From: Bacteroidales bacterium | Lineage (GTDB): Bacteria; Bacteroidota; Bacteroidia; Bacteroidales; UBA932 | Assembly: GCA_016282145.1 (NCBI GenBank) | Contig: JAEEJZ010000054.1 | Span: 1-34,345 of the forward strand | Reading direction: 5' to 3' | DNA: 34,345 nt | Part shown: piece after piece, positions 1 through 8,463 of the stretch | Layout of the letters: each line of letters opens with the position of its first letter | How positions within the stretch are numbered: position 1 is the stretch's first letter | The notes under the pieces: generated by a model | What the model was told of the DNA's origin: nothing | What the model saw: the letters and a program-made list of their open reading frames with translations, nothing else | The model's database searches: none | Position numbers and translations under genes: made by a program

Positions 1-1569
1 GAATTCATCAACCTCGTGTACTCGGTCTCCTCGCAGTTCATGGGCGCCGTCGCCACGCCGGAGTTCCTGATGTATCTGGACTATTTCATCCGCAAGGATT
101 ACGGTGACGACTACCACGAGCACCTGGACGATATCGTGGAGAACAACCGCAAGCAGCGCACCCTGGCCAAGGTCATCGACAACTGCTTCCAGCAGGTGGT
201 GCATTCGATGAACATGCCTGCCGGCAACCGCGGTTACCAGACCGTATTCTGGAACATCGGCTACTTCGACAAGCCTTATTTCGAGGGCGTGTTCGGCGAG
301 TTCGTCTTCCCCGACGGGACCAAGCCCAAGTGGGAGACCCTGGACTGGCTTCAGCGCCACTTCATGAACTGGTTCAACGAGGAGCGCAATCACTACATCC
401 TCACTTTCCCCGTGGAAACGATGGCGCTGCTGACCGATGGCGGCGACGATTTCGCGGATAAGGACTATGCCGATTTCACGGCCGAGATGTGGGCCAAGGG
501 GCACAGTTTCTTCTGCTATCTGTCCAACAGCCCCGACAGCCTTTCCAGTTGCTGCCGCCTGCGCAACGAGATCCAGAAGGAGGACAACCACAACCACACC
601 ACCCATCAGTATTCGATGGGTACGGCGTCGGTGGCCACCGGTTCCAAGTCCGTGATGACCATCAACCTCAACCGCCTCATCCAGGATTCCGTGCGCCGCT
701 ATTTCCTGGAGCGCCGCGGAGTGCAGCTCGAGAACGGCAAGCCGCTCAATCCCATCTCCAATTTCTACGACAAGGATGACCTCTATGTCAATTATATAGA
801 CAAGGACATCCGGGAGATGACCGAGCGCGTCCACAAATACCAGATCGCCTTCAACGAAATCATCAAGGACTTCCTCAAGGCGGAGATGCTGGATGTGTAC
901 AAGGCCGGCTTCATCGATATGAAGAAGCAGTACCTGACCGTCGGTGTGAACGGCCTGACCGAGGCGGCCGAGTTCCTGGGCCTGGAGGTTTCCCCGAATC
1001 CCGAGTACGGCGCCTTCGTGAACACGATTCTGGAGACCATCAACATCGCCAACCGCAAGGACAAGACGCCCGATGCGATGTTCAATACCGAGTTCGTGCC
1101 CGCGGAGAACCTGGCGGCGAAGAACTACGCCTGGGACAAGAAGGACGGCTATTTCGTCTCCGGGAAGCACAACCTCTACAGTTCCTATTTCTACAATCCA
1201 GAGGACGAAAGCCTCTCGATGATAGACAAGTTCAAACTTCACGGCGAAGATTTCGTGAAGTACCTGGACGGCGGTTCCGCCCTGCATATGAACATCGCGG
1301 AGCATCTCTCCCAGGAGCAGTACAGGCAGCTCCTGAAGACGGCCGCCCATTATGGAACCAACTACTTTACCTTTAACTGCCGCAATACTGTATGCAACGA
1401 CTGTGGCTTCATTTCCAAGGACACCCTGACGAAATGTCCCAAGTGCGGCAGTGAGAACCTCGATTACCTGACCCGGGTCATCGGTTACCTCAAGCGGGTG
1501 TCTTCCTTTGCGGAGCCCCGCCAGGAAGAGGCAGGAAGGAGGTTTTACACGCCACGGGACAATGATTAA
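1..1569 (+). CDS. nrdD: Anaerobic ribonucleoside-triphosphate reductase (class III), 5'-truncated by window edge
   Basis: Class III ribonucleotide reductase, which makes deoxyribonucleotides without oxygen using a glycyl radical. The reading frame is open from base 1, so the gene continues off the left edge. 522 C-terminal residues are visible, and family members are usually about 700-800 aa, so the ATP-cone and N-terminal barrel are missing. Visible features are a tandem-cysteine SCCRL segment near residue 185 (candidate active-site finger loop), a C-terminal zinc site made of two CxxC pairs (CNDC and CPKC), and then the RVIGYL motif carrying the expected radical glycine. The tail, with its RQEE motif, resembles E. 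coli NrdD. The stop codon overlaps the nrdG start by 8 bases, so the two are co-translated. Seen: motifs and overlap. Known: NrdD needs NrdG for activation. Confidence 0.96.
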   Translation, partial: EFINLVYSVSSQFMGAVATPEFLMYLDYFIRKDYGDDYHEHLDDIVENNRKQRTLAKVIDNCFQQVVHSMNMPAGNRGYQTVFWNIGYFDKPYFEGVFGEFVFPDGTKPKWETLDWLQRHFMNWFNEERNHYILTFPVETMALLTDGGDDFADKDYADFTAEMWAKGHSFFCYLSNSPDSLSSCCRLRNEIQKEDNHNHTTHQYSMGTASVATGSKSVMTINLNRLIQDSVRRYFLERRGVQLENGKPLNPISNFYDKDDLYVNYIDKDIREMTERVHKYQIAFNEIIKDFLKAEMLDVYKAGFIDMKKQYLTVGVNGLTEAAEFLGLEVSPNPEYGAFVNTILETINIANRKDKTPDAMFNTEFVPAENLAAKNYAWDKKDGYFVSGKHNLYSSYFYNPEDESLSMIDKFKLHGEDFVKYLDGGSALHMNIAEHLSQEQYRQLLKTAAHYGTNYFTFNCRNTVCNDCGFISKDTLTKCPKCGSENLDYLTRVIGYLKRVSSFAEPRQEEAGRRFYTPRDND

Positions 1570-2023
1570 GTATGTTCCGGAAATGACTTCGGTCGTGCTG
1601 GAGGAGATTCCCGGCAGACTTACCCTGGCAGTTGAAATATCCAATTGCCAGGGTAATTGCAAGGGATGCCATTCGCCTTTCCTGAAAAAGGATATCGGTG
1701 AGGAACTCACTCCGGCGGTGGTCAGCAGGCTTGTGAAGGAGAATTTCGGGGTGAACTGCATCCTTCTCCTCGGCGAGGGGAACGACCGCGTCGCCCTTTT
1801 GTCGCTGGCCCGGTGTTTGCGGCTGGAATTTCCGGAAATGGAACTGGCGCTTTTTTCGGGACGCGAGCAGGTGGAAGACGACATCTGGGAGGCCTTCGAT
1901 TATGTGAAGACAGGCCCTTACCGCGAGGAATGCGGCCCGCTCAACCACCCGGAAACCAACCAGAGAATGTATTACCGGGGCGAGGACATTACCCACCGGT
2001 TCTGGCATAAGAAGAACGCATAG
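1562..2023 (+). CDS. nrdG: Anaerobic ribonucleotide reductase activating protein (radical SAM)
   Basis: Radical SAM activase that installs the glycyl radical on NrdD. The 153-residue product has the cluster motif CX3CX2C (Cys29, Cys33, Cys36, in NCQGNCKGCHSP) typical of activases. The ATG at 1562 lies inside the nrdD stop region and gives the expected short N-terminus (MIKYVPEM). A longer open frame from 1508 would only add residues encoded out of frame in nrdD and is not used. The length matches small NrdG proteins. Gene order nrdD-nrdG with overlapping ends is the standard arrangement. Confidence 0.95.
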   Translation: MIKYVPEMTSVVLEEIPGRLTLAVEISNCQGNCKGCHSPFLKKDIGEELTPAVVSRLVKENFGVNCILLLGEGNDRVALLSLARCLRLEFPEMELALFSGREQVEDDIWEAFDYVKTGPYREECGPLNHPETNQRMYYRGEDITHRFWHKKNA

Positions 2024-2024
2024 A

Positions 2025-2780
2025 ATGCTTCGAGAAGACACAGTATTCGGCCCCATCCGCTCCAGAAGACTGGGCAGTTCCCTGGGAATCAACCTGCTTC
2101 CCAGAAAGGGCAAACTGTGCAACTTCGACTGCATCTACTGCGAATGCGGCTGGAATGCCGACGGCCGCGGCGATGCCGTCCTGCCCACGCGCGACCAGGT
2201 CCGCTCCGACCTTGAGTCCCGGCTTTCGACGCTCGCTGCGCAGGGGATTCCAGTCGATTCGATCACTTTCAGCGGCGACGGCGAACCGACGCTGCATCCC
2301 GATTTCCCGGGCATTATCGACGATACCCTAGCGCTGCGCGACCGTTTTTACCCCAAAGCCGCCGTATCGGTGCTTTCCAATGCGACGCGCGTACATATCG
2401 ACGCCATCTTCCAGGCCTTGCGCAAGGTGGATGCGCCGATCCTGAAGCTGGATGCGCCGACAGCCGCCCTTTGCGCGCAGATCAACCGTCCCGCGCCGGG
2501 CTACGATCCGCAGGACATCGTCAGGGCACTGGAGCGCTTCGAAGGGAATTTTATCCTGCAGACGATGTTCCTGCGCGCTCCGTTCTTCGATTCGTCGGAG
2601 CCCGTACAGCTGGCGCAGTGGATGGATATCGTGCGCAGGCTGCATCCCCGGCAGGTAATGGTCTATACCCTTGACCGTCCCGCGCCCCTGACGGGCCTGT
2701 CGGCGTTCAGCAAAACCGAGTTGGAGGCGCTCCTGCGCCCGCTCATCGAGGAAGGTTATTCTATTCAAATCAGTGCATAA
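2025..2780 (+). CDS. Radical SAM protein, COG0731/TYW1-like Fe-S oxidoreductase family
   Basis: 251-residue radical SAM enzyme of unknown substrate. The 4Fe-4S motif CX3CX2C is at Cys32, Cys36 and Cys39 (CNFDCIYC), followed by a further Cys41. The conserved [12 protein letters not shown] motif, typical of the COG0731 group, lies near residue 86. N-terminal [19 protein letters not shown] is the family's hallmark leader. It begins 1 base after the nrdG stop, so it is probably co-transcribed with the anaerobic reductase, but I see nothing tying it to that pathway functionally. It lacks the flavodoxin domain of true TYW1. Family call is firm; function is not known. Confidence 0.85.
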   Translation: MLREDTVFGPIRSRRLGSSLGINLLPRKGKLCNFDCIYCECGWNADGRGDAVLPTRDQVRSDLESRLSTLAAQGIPVDSITFSGDGEPTLHPDFPGIIDDTLALRDRFYPKAAVSVLSNATRVHIDAIFQALRKVDAPILKLDAPTAALCAQINRPAPGYDPQDIVRALERFEGNFILQTMFLRAPFFDSSEPVQLAQWMDIVRRLHPRQVMVYTLDRPAPLTGLSAFSKTELEALLRPLIEEGYSIQISA

Positions 2781-2782
2781 TT

Positions 2783-3412
2783 ATGAGTAAAGTAGTTGTT
2801 TTTGATCACCCACTGATCCAGCACAAGTTGAGCATCATGCGTTCCAAGGAGACCGGCTCCAAGGATTTCCGCCAGTTGCTTACCGAGATTTCCATGCTGA
2901 TGGGCTACGAGATTACCCGGGATTTCCCGGTCGAGCCCGTACGGATAGAAACCCCGATCTGCGAGATGACTGCCCGCAGGATTTCCGGAAAGAAACTGGC
3001 CATCGTTCCCATCCTGCGTGCGGGACTGGGCATGGTGGACGGCCTGCTTTCCCTGCTTCCCGTCGCTAAGGTAGGTCATATCGGTCTTTATCGTGACGAG
3101 CAGACCCACAATCCCGTGGTCTATTTCTGCAAACTTCCCCCTGATATCCAGCAGCGTACGGTCATCGTGACGGACCCGATGCTCGCGACCGGCGGTTCCT
3201 CCTGCGACGCGATTTCGATGCTCAAGGAGCGCGGCTGCGACAATATCCGCCTGATGTGCCTCGTGGCTGCCCCGGAAGGTATCCGGAAGGTGCAGCAATG
3301 CCACCCGGACGTGGATATCTTCGTGGCGGCCGTGGACGACCACCTCAACGAGGATGCTTATATTGTCCCTGGTCTCGGCGACGCCGGCGACCGTATTTTC
3401 GGAACCAAGTAA
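2783..3412 (+). CDS. upp: Uracil phosphoribosyltransferase
   Basis: Converts uracil and PRPP to UMP in pyrimidine salvage. The 209-residue length is the usual one for Upp. The PRPP-binding loop reads [13 protein letters not shown] (near residue 130), and the C-terminal uracil-binding region ends in [16 protein letters not shown], both diagnostic. It starts 2 bases after the upstream stop and has no separate promoter that I can see. A uracil permease gene lies about 9 kb downstream (12006), so import and conversion of uracil are encoded in the same neighbourhood but in different transcripts. Confidence 0.97.
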   Translation: MSKVVVFDHPLIQHKLSIMRSKETGSKDFRQLLTEISMLMGYEITRDFPVEPVRIETPICEMTARRISGKKLAIVPILRAGLGMVDGLLSLLPVAKVGHIGLYRDEQTHNPVVYFCKLPPDIQQRTVIVTDPMLATGGSSCDAISMLKERGCDNIRLMCLVAAPEGIRKVQQCHPDVDIFVAAVDDHLNEDAYIVPGLGDAGDRIFGTK

Positions 3413-3421
3413 GATTTGCCT

Positions 3422-4234
3422 ATGAAACCCCGGTTAACCCTTTTTGCCGCCCTCCTGGCCCTGGTCTTTTCCTGTAACCGGAAACCGGAGCCCAAGGACC
3501 TGGTGGTGTATTTCTCCCAGACGGGAAACACTGAGCAGCTGGCGCAGTTATTTGCGGAGCAGACCGGGGCGGATCTCCTGCGCATCGAATGCGAGCAGCC
3601 CTACCCGGACAGTTATGAAGGAACCATCGAAATGGCCGGACCGGAGATCCGGGAAGGCGTCTGCCGTCCCATCAAGAACGGTCCGGTGGACCTGGAAGCC
3701 TATCGTACCGTGTATCTTGGCTATCCCGTCTGGTTCGGTTCCGTCCCGCCGCCCGTGCTGAGTTTCGTCAGTGCCAATGACTTCAGCAGCAAGGAGGTCG
3801 TGCTCTTCTGTACCTATGGCAGCGGCGGGGTCAAGTCCTCGTCCCGCGCCCTCGAGAAGTGGATGCCGGAGACCCGTATCCTGGGCCGCTTCGGTATTGC
3901 TGCCCGCCGGATGGCCTATGCTCCTGCCGAAGTGGCGGCCTTCCTCCTGGGACTGACGAACGGGGCTTCCGATGATGAGGACGGTTACAGTGAGCCGCGT
4001 GAGGTCGTGGACAGCGACCTGGAACTCTTCCGTCAGGCAACCGCTGGGTACGATTACCTGAATCTCCGTCCGCTGATGGTCTCCGTGCGGGAGTCGGAAG
4101 GGGAGTGCAGCCGTATTTTCGTCTGCGAGTCTTCCCATCACGGCGGGGCGCCGCGCAAGGTCGAGGTATTGATTTTACAGAAAGGTGAGGATGCGCCTTA
4201 CCTCCAATCCGTTGAAACCCTACAAGAGAATTAA
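3422..4234 (+). CDS. Flavodoxin-like lipoprotein
   Basis: 270-residue predicted lipoprotein with a flavodoxin fold. The N-terminus is a signal peptide with a lipobox (LVFSC, Cys18), so the protein should be anchored outside the cytoplasm. The FMN phosphate loop SQTGNT follows at residues 32-37, with flavodoxin-type segments YLGYPVWFGSVPPPV and FCTYGSGGVKSS after it. About 90 residues beyond the flavodoxin core show no family I recognise. The ATG at 3422 is preferred to the TTG at 3416 because it gives a clean signal peptide. It lies 2 bases upstream of a TlpA-like lipoprotein gene, which suggests a shared periplasmic redox role. Physiological partner unknown. Confidence 0.8.
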   Translation: MKPRLTLFAALLALVFSCNRKPEPKDLVVYFSQTGNTEQLAQLFAEQTGADLLRIECEQPYPDSYEGTIEMAGPEIREGVCRPIKNGPVDLEAYRTVYLGYPVWFGSVPPPVLSFVSANDFSSKEVVLFCTYGSGGVKSSSRALEKWMPETRILGRFGIAARRMAYAPAEVAAFLLGLTNGASDDEDGYSEPREVVDSDLELFRQATAGYDYLNLRPLMVSVRESEGECSRIFVCESSHHGGAPRKVEVLILQKGEDAPYLQSVETLQEN

Positions 4235-4236
4235 GT

Positions 4237-5070
4237 ATGAAAAAGTATGTTTTGATGGCGGTGCTTCTGCTTTGCGCCGTAGCCTGCAAGGGAGTCCGAC
4301 CGCTTTCCGAGCGCGTGGCGGAATACAACAGCCGTATGGATGCCATCGTGAATGCGTATAAGGAAGGGGCCGCCGCCCTGCAGAAGGATGACACGCTCTC
4401 CGCAGAGGAAATGGCCATGCGCCACGAGGCCCTTTACGACGAGGCCGTGGAGCAGTTGCTTGCGGTAGGACGCGAAACCATCGAAGCGAACCTGAACGAC
4501 AGCCTGGCGGTAATCGCCCTTCAGGATGTTGCGGGCTATATGGCTCCGGAAGAACTTCTGGGCTTCGCGGACCGGATGGATTCTGTCTGGCTCTCCTCCG
4601 AGCCGATTGCCTCGCTGGTCGCCGATGCCCGTGCGACGATGGCGACGGCCCCGGGCTCTCCCTTCGTCGATTTCGAGGTCGTCGAGGATCCCGAGAAGGC
4701 GGATACCGTCCGTCTGTCGGATTTCGTCGGGAAAGGAAAATATATCCTGGCGGACTTCTGGGCCTCCTGGTGTGGCCCCTGCAAGCGGGAGATCCCCAAT
4801 ATCAAGGCGGTCTATGAGAAATTCAAGGGAGACGATTTCGATGTGCTGAGCATCGCTGTCTGGGACCGTCCTGAAGATACGGCAGCTGCCGCCAAGGAAA
4901 ACGGCGTGGTCTGGTCGCAGATTGTCAACACGGACAAGATCGCTACCAGCGCCTACGGCATCAAGGGGATTCCCCACCTGATTCTCTTTGCTCCGGACGG
5001 AACGATTGTTGCAAGGGATTTGCGCGGCGATCAGATAGAGAAAGCCGTGGCTGAAGCACTTGGAAAATAA
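4237..5070 (+). CDS. TlpA/ResA-like thioredoxin-fold lipoprotein
   Basis: 277-residue thiol-disulfide oxidoreductase. It has a lipoprotein signal (LLLCAVAC, Cys17), a helical N-terminal domain of about 120 residues, and a C-terminal thioredoxin domain. The redox motif WCGPC is at Cys179/Cys182, and the cis-proline region GIKGIPHL at about residue 243. The pre-domain plus AhpC/TSA-type thioredoxin arrangement is common in Bacteroidota periplasmic TlpA proteins that reduce or resolve protein disulfides. It sits directly behind the flavodoxin-like lipoprotein gene. Both motif and topology are seen; substrates are unknown. Confidence 0.88.
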   Translation: MKKYVLMAVLLLCAVACKGVRPLSERVAEYNSRMDAIVNAYKEGAAALQKDDTLSAEEMAMRHEALYDEAVEQLLAVGRETIEANLNDSLAVIALQDVAGYMAPEELLGFADRMDSVWLSSEPIASLVADARATMATAPGSPFVDFEVVEDPEKADTVRLSDFVGKGKYILADFWASWCGPCKREIPNIKAVYEKFKGDDFDVLSIAVWDRPEDTAAAAKENGVVWSQIVNTDKIATSAYGIKGIPHLILFAPDGTIVARDLRGDQIEKAVAEALGK

Positions 5071-5082
5071 ACATAACTCATT

Positions 5083-5385
5083 ATGAATATTACGATTAAC
5101 ACGGTGGGTAACCACCACGATGTGGTCCTGGACGGCCGTCTGGACACGACGAATGCGGACCAGTTTCAGAAGGATGTGGCACCCCTGATGGAGGGCGATG
5201 CCCCTGAAATCGAGATGGACTGCAGCGGGATGACCTATACCTCCAGCCAGGGCCTCCGCATTTTCCTGATGCTCCAGAAGAGCGTCAATGCCCGCGGAGG
5301 GCATATGGTGATGAAGAATATGTCGCCGCAGGTGAAGGAAGTCTTTGATATCACCGGTTTCAGCAATATCATCAAAATCGTCTAG
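5083..5385 (+). CDS. STAS-domain protein (anti-sigma factor antagonist-like)
   Basis: 100-residue single STAS domain, the fold of SpoIIAA/RsbV-type anti-anti-sigma factors. The helix-1 loop that carries the phosphorylated serine in that family reads TYTSSQGLRIF, with Ser54 and Ser55 then Gln56 in place of the usual D-S-S-G-L. The serine pair is kept, but the exact phosphosite cannot be read from sequence. No kinase (RsbW-like) or PP2C phosphatase gene is in the window. The stop is 3 bases from the GTG start of a RelA/SpoT-domain gene, so the two are probably translated from one message. Confidence 0.85.
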   Translation: MNITINTVGNHHDVVLDGRLDTTNADQFQKDVAPLMEGDAPEIEMDCSGMTYTSSQGLRIFLMLQKSVNARGGHMVMKNMSPQVKEVFDITGFSNIIKIV

Positions 5386-5388
5386 CGG

Positions 5389-6480
5389 GTGCAGGCCTTC
5401 GAAAAAGAGCTCGATCTGCACGGAAGGGCGATACTCGAAGAGTACCGCTCCCTTTATCCGGTTTATGAGCGTCTGCGGGAGCTGGTTCCCCAGTTTATCT
5501 CGCGCAGCCTGAAGGAGGCGCGGGTACTGGTGACTGCGCTCGAATCGCGTGTCAAGACGGAGAGCAGCCTGGCAGGAAAACTGGCCCTCAAGGGCGGGAA
5601 ATATGCCGGCATCCTGGACATCACCGATATCGTGGGTGCGCGCGTCATTACTTTTTATAGTGCTGACGTGGACAAGATCGCTGCGCTCATCCAGAAGATA
5701 TTTGAAGTCGATTGGGAAAATTCGGTGGACAAGCGCAAACAGCACTCCCTGGAGAGTTTCGGCTATATGTCCCTGCACTATGTCTGCCGGATTCGGCCTT
5801 CCCTTTATAGCGATCCCGACTGTCCGGAGTTGAATAATATCCGCTTCGAGGTGCAGATGCGTACGGCCCTTCAGCATGTATGGGCCAATATGTACCACGA
5901 TACCGGATACAAGTCCGGTCTGGAAGTTCCTCCGGAGCACCTGCGTACCCTGAACCGTCTGGCCGGCGTGCTGGAACTGGCGGACGATGAATTCAGCCGG
6001 GTCCGCGCGCAGATCAATGACTATCGCCGGAAGGTGCACTCCCTGGTGCGTGACGGGAATTTCGATGAGGTGTCCCTGAGCGGCGATTCCTTCAAGAGTT
6101 ATCTGACCCTGGATCCCTTCGGCTCGCTGACCGAGAAGATTGCCGCCATCAACCAGGCGGAAGTGCAGAACGTTTCCCTGATGCCTTACCTGAGCGCCCT
6201 GCGCATGCTGGGTTGCCAGACCATCGGCGATGTCGAACGGCTCCGTCTGAAATACTCCGATCTGGCTTACCGTATGACCGTGCATCAGATCGGCCAGACC
6301 GACCTGGATATCATTTCTTCGAGCCTGGCCCTGCAGAATATCTGTATCGTATGCGTGGTCGTGCGGGGCGGTGGCGTTTATGAACTGGAAAAACTCTTCG
6401 AGTCCGTCAACGGGCCCTCGCCTTATAACGCTACCCGCGCCGAGGCACTCATTGCCTTTATTGATAAGTTGAAGAAATGA
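5389..6480 (+). CDS. RelA/SpoT synthetase-domain protein (putative small alarmone synthetase)
   Basis: 363-residue protein with a (p)ppGpp-synthetase domain in residues about 30-180. Key segments are RVKTESS (54-60), DITDIVGAR (77-85), GYMSLH (125-130) and EVQMRT (154-159), followed by HVWANMYHD. These are the substrate-binding and catalytic signatures of the RelA_SpoT family and look intact. There is no N-terminal HD hydrolase domain and no TGS/ACT region, so it is a synthetase-only protein. The C-terminal 180 residues are unassigned, mostly helical in appearance, and make it longer than classical small alarmone synthetases (about 200-260 aa). Start is GTG, 3 bases after the STAS gene. The nucleotide made (pppGpp, ppGpp, pGpp or ppApp) cannot be inferred. 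Confidence 0.85.
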   Translation: MQAFEKELDLHGRAILEEYRSLYPVYERLRELVPQFISRSLKEARVLVTALESRVKTESSLAGKLALKGGKYAGILDITDIVGARVITFYSADVDKIAALIQKIFEVDWENSVDKRKQHSLESFGYMSLHYVCRIRPSLYSDPDCPELNNIRFEVQMRTALQHVWANMYHDTGYKSGLEVPPEHLRTLNRLAGVLELADDEFSRVRAQINDYRRKVHSLVRDGNFDEVSLSGDSFKSYLTLDPFGSLTEKIAAINQAEVQNVSLMPYLSALRMLGCQTIGDVERLRLKYSDLAYRMTVHQIGQTDLDIISSSLALQNICIVCVVVRGGGVYELEKLFESVNGPSPYNATRAEALIAFIDKLKK

Positions 6481-7697
6481 TTTTTACGCCTGTTACCATC
6501 GGGCCGGTGACCTTACGCAACCGCGTAATCCGTTCTGCGGCCTTTGAAAATATGGCGAAGGGCAACAGCCCTACACCTGAACTGTATGCCTATCATACGG
6601 CGGTGGCGCGTGGGGGCGTGGGGATGACGACGGTGGCCTATGCGGCTGTCTGCCAGTCCGGCCTGTCCTTCGACGGGCAGCTCTGGATGCGCGAAGAAAT
6701 CGTCCCTGAACTGAAAAAGCTCACCGACGGCATCCATTCCTATGGAGCCAAGGCTTCCATCCAACTCGGCCATTGCGGGAATATGACGCACCGCCAGACC
6801 TGCGGCTGTATGCCCGTGGGTGCCTCCGGCGGCTTCAATCTTTATTCCCCGACGTTTTACCGGAAACTCCGGCGCGAGGAAATCGAAGCCCTTGCCAAGG
6901 ACTATGGCAAGGCCGTGAACCTGGCGCGCGAGGCCGGTTTCGACTGCGTGGAAATCCACGCGGGACACGGCTATCTGATCAGCCAGTTCCTTTCGCCCTA
7001 TACCAACCGCCGTCGCGACGAATTCGGCGGTTCGCTCGACAACCGTATGCGCTTTATGCGGATGGTAATCCGTGAGGTATTGGAAGCCGCGGGCAGCGAT
7101 ATGGGCGTCATCGTGAAAATGAATATGCACGACGGCTTCCGCGGCGGGATGAAGACCGAAGAATGCCTGGAGGTCGCCAAGGAACTGGAGCGGCTCGGCG
7201 TCCACGCCATCGTCCTGAGCGCCGGTTTTGTCAGCAAGGCGCCGATGGAGGTGATGCGCGGAGCGATGCCCTTGAAGACCCTGGCCCACTATATGGATAT
7301 GAAGCACTTCTGGTGGCTGAAATTCGGCATCAGGCTCTTTGGCCGGCTCATCATTCCCACCGTTCCCTGGTCGGAGGGCTATTTCCTCGAAGAGGCGAAG
7401 CGTTTCCGCGAAGCCGTGAAACTGCCGCTGATCTATGTCGGTGGACTGGTTTCACGCCAGAAGATGGAAGAAGTGCTCGCTGCCGGATTCCAGGGGCTTC
7501 AGGTCGCGCGTGCCCTGGTCCACGACACGGAATTCGTGAACAAGTTGCAGCGCGGAGAAATCGAACGCAGCACCTGCAAACATTCCAATTACTGCATAGG
7601 GCGTATGTACACCCTTGAGATGCGCTGTCACCACTGCGTGGAGCGTCTGCCTAAATCCCTTGAAAATGAAATTGAAAAAGCTGAACGCGAACTGTAA
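6477..7697 (+). CDS. NADH:flavin oxidoreductase, Old Yellow Enzyme family
   Basis: 406-residue FMN-dependent ene-reductase-type TIM barrel. Signatures are the N-terminal PVTIGPVTLRNRVIRSA, the barrel segment IQLGHCGNM (about 95-103), the active-site strand EIHAGHGYL (159-167) followed by QFLSPYTNRR, and FGGSLDNR. The C-terminus holds several cysteines (CKHSNYC and CHHC), but the second FAD/NAD domain of 2,4-dienoyl-CoA reductase is absent. The start overlaps the previous stop as ATGA, and the gene overlaps the following SDR gene by 32 bases. Probable role is reduction of an activated C=C bond; the substrate is unknown. Confidence 0.88.
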   Translation: MIFTPVTIGPVTLRNRVIRSAAFENMAKGNSPTPELYAYHTAVARGGVGMTTVAYAAVCQSGLSFDGQLWMREEIVPELKKLTDGIHSYGAKASIQLGHCGNMTHRQTCGCMPVGASGGFNLYSPTFYRKLRREEIEALAKDYGKAVNLAREAGFDCVEIHAGHGYLISQFLSPYTNRRRDEFGGSLDNRMRFMRMVIREVLEAAGSDMGVIVKMNMHDGFRGGMKTEECLEVAKELERLGVHAIVLSAGFVSKAPMEVMRGAMPLKTLAHYMDMKHFWWLKFGIRLFGRLIIPTVPWSEGYFLEEAKRFREAVKLPLIYVGGLVSRQKMEEVLAAGFQGLQVARALVHDTEFVNKLQRGEIERSTCKHSNYCIGRMYTLEMRCHHCVERLPKSLENEIEKAEREL

Positions 7698-8460
7698 GAC
7701 GGCCCTGGTTACCGGCGGTAGTTCCGGTATGGGGCTGATATTCTCCAAACGGCTCGCAGAAGCGGGCCTGGACGTGGTCGTGGTGAGCAACCGGGAAGAC
7801 GAACTCAGCAAGGCCTGCGAAGAACTTTCGGCTGCTTACCCGGTCCGCATCATCCCTCATTTTCAAGACCTTTCCATCCAGGATGCCGCAGAAGAACTTT
7901 ACGATTGGTGTGCGGAGCAGGGCATCATCGTGGATATCCTGATCAACAACGCCGGAATGTTCTTCTTCAAGGAACTTGAGGCGTCGGATGCCGCCCGCGT
8001 GGGCAAGATGATGAACCTGCATAACCTGACCGTAGCCAAATCCTCCATCCTGTTCGGCTCGGATATGAAGCAACGGGGTTACGGTTATATCGTGAATATG
8101 TCCTCTATGGCCGCCAAACTGCCCGTTCCCGGCATCACCACCTATTCGGCCACCAAGGCTTTTCTCAAATGCTTCGGCAAGGCCCTGAGTTTCGAGATGC
8201 GTTCCTATGGCGTAGGGGTGACCACCGTCTGCCCTGCGGCCATCGCGACGCCGCTCTACGGCCTGCGTGAGGACCTGCTGAAATTAGGGGTCAGGCTAAG
8301 GGCGATCCATACGCCCGAATGGCTGGTGGACAAGGCCCTGAGAGCGATGGTGAAGCGGCGTCGCGTGCTTCGCCCCGGCCTGATGAACATCTGGCTTCCG
8401 GCCGCCATCGCCGCCCTCCCGGGCAAGGCGGAATCCGCCCTCTGGAATCGGCTAAAGTAG
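7666..8460 (+). CDS. Short-chain dehydrogenase/reductase (SDR)
   Basis: 264-residue classical SDR. The cofactor motif TGGSSGMG is at 16-23, NNAG at 94-97, the catalytic Ser in NMSS (about 146) and YSATK with Tyr160 and Lys164. The ATG at 7666 was chosen because it places the TGxxxGxG motif at the usual distance from the N-terminus; an upstream open frame from 7615 would add unrelated residues encoded inside the OYE gene. It overlaps the OYE-family gene by 32 bases, suggesting translational coupling and a two-step reduction of one substrate. Substrate not identifiable. Confidence 0.88.
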   Translation: MKLKKLNANCKTALVTGGSSGMGLIFSKRLAEAGLDVVVVSNREDELSKACEELSAAYPVRIIPHFQDLSIQDAAEELYDWCAEQGIIVDILINNAGMFFFKELEASDAARVGKMMNLHNLTVAKSSILFGSDMKQRGYGYIVNMSSMAAKLPVPGITTYSATKAFLKCFGKALSFEMRSYGVGVTTVCPAAIATPLYGLREDLLKLGVRLRAIHTPEWLVDKALRAMVKRRRVLRPGLMNIWLPAAIAALPGKAESALWNRLK

Positions 8461-8463
8461 AAT

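Noticed and set aside
4231..6285. 684-codon open frame on the minus strand antisense to the TlpA, STAS and RelA/SpoT genes
   Set aside because: It mirrors three genes with clear motifs, shows no recognisable domain or signal and is rich in His/Gly/Arg, typical of antisense frames in GC-rich DNA.
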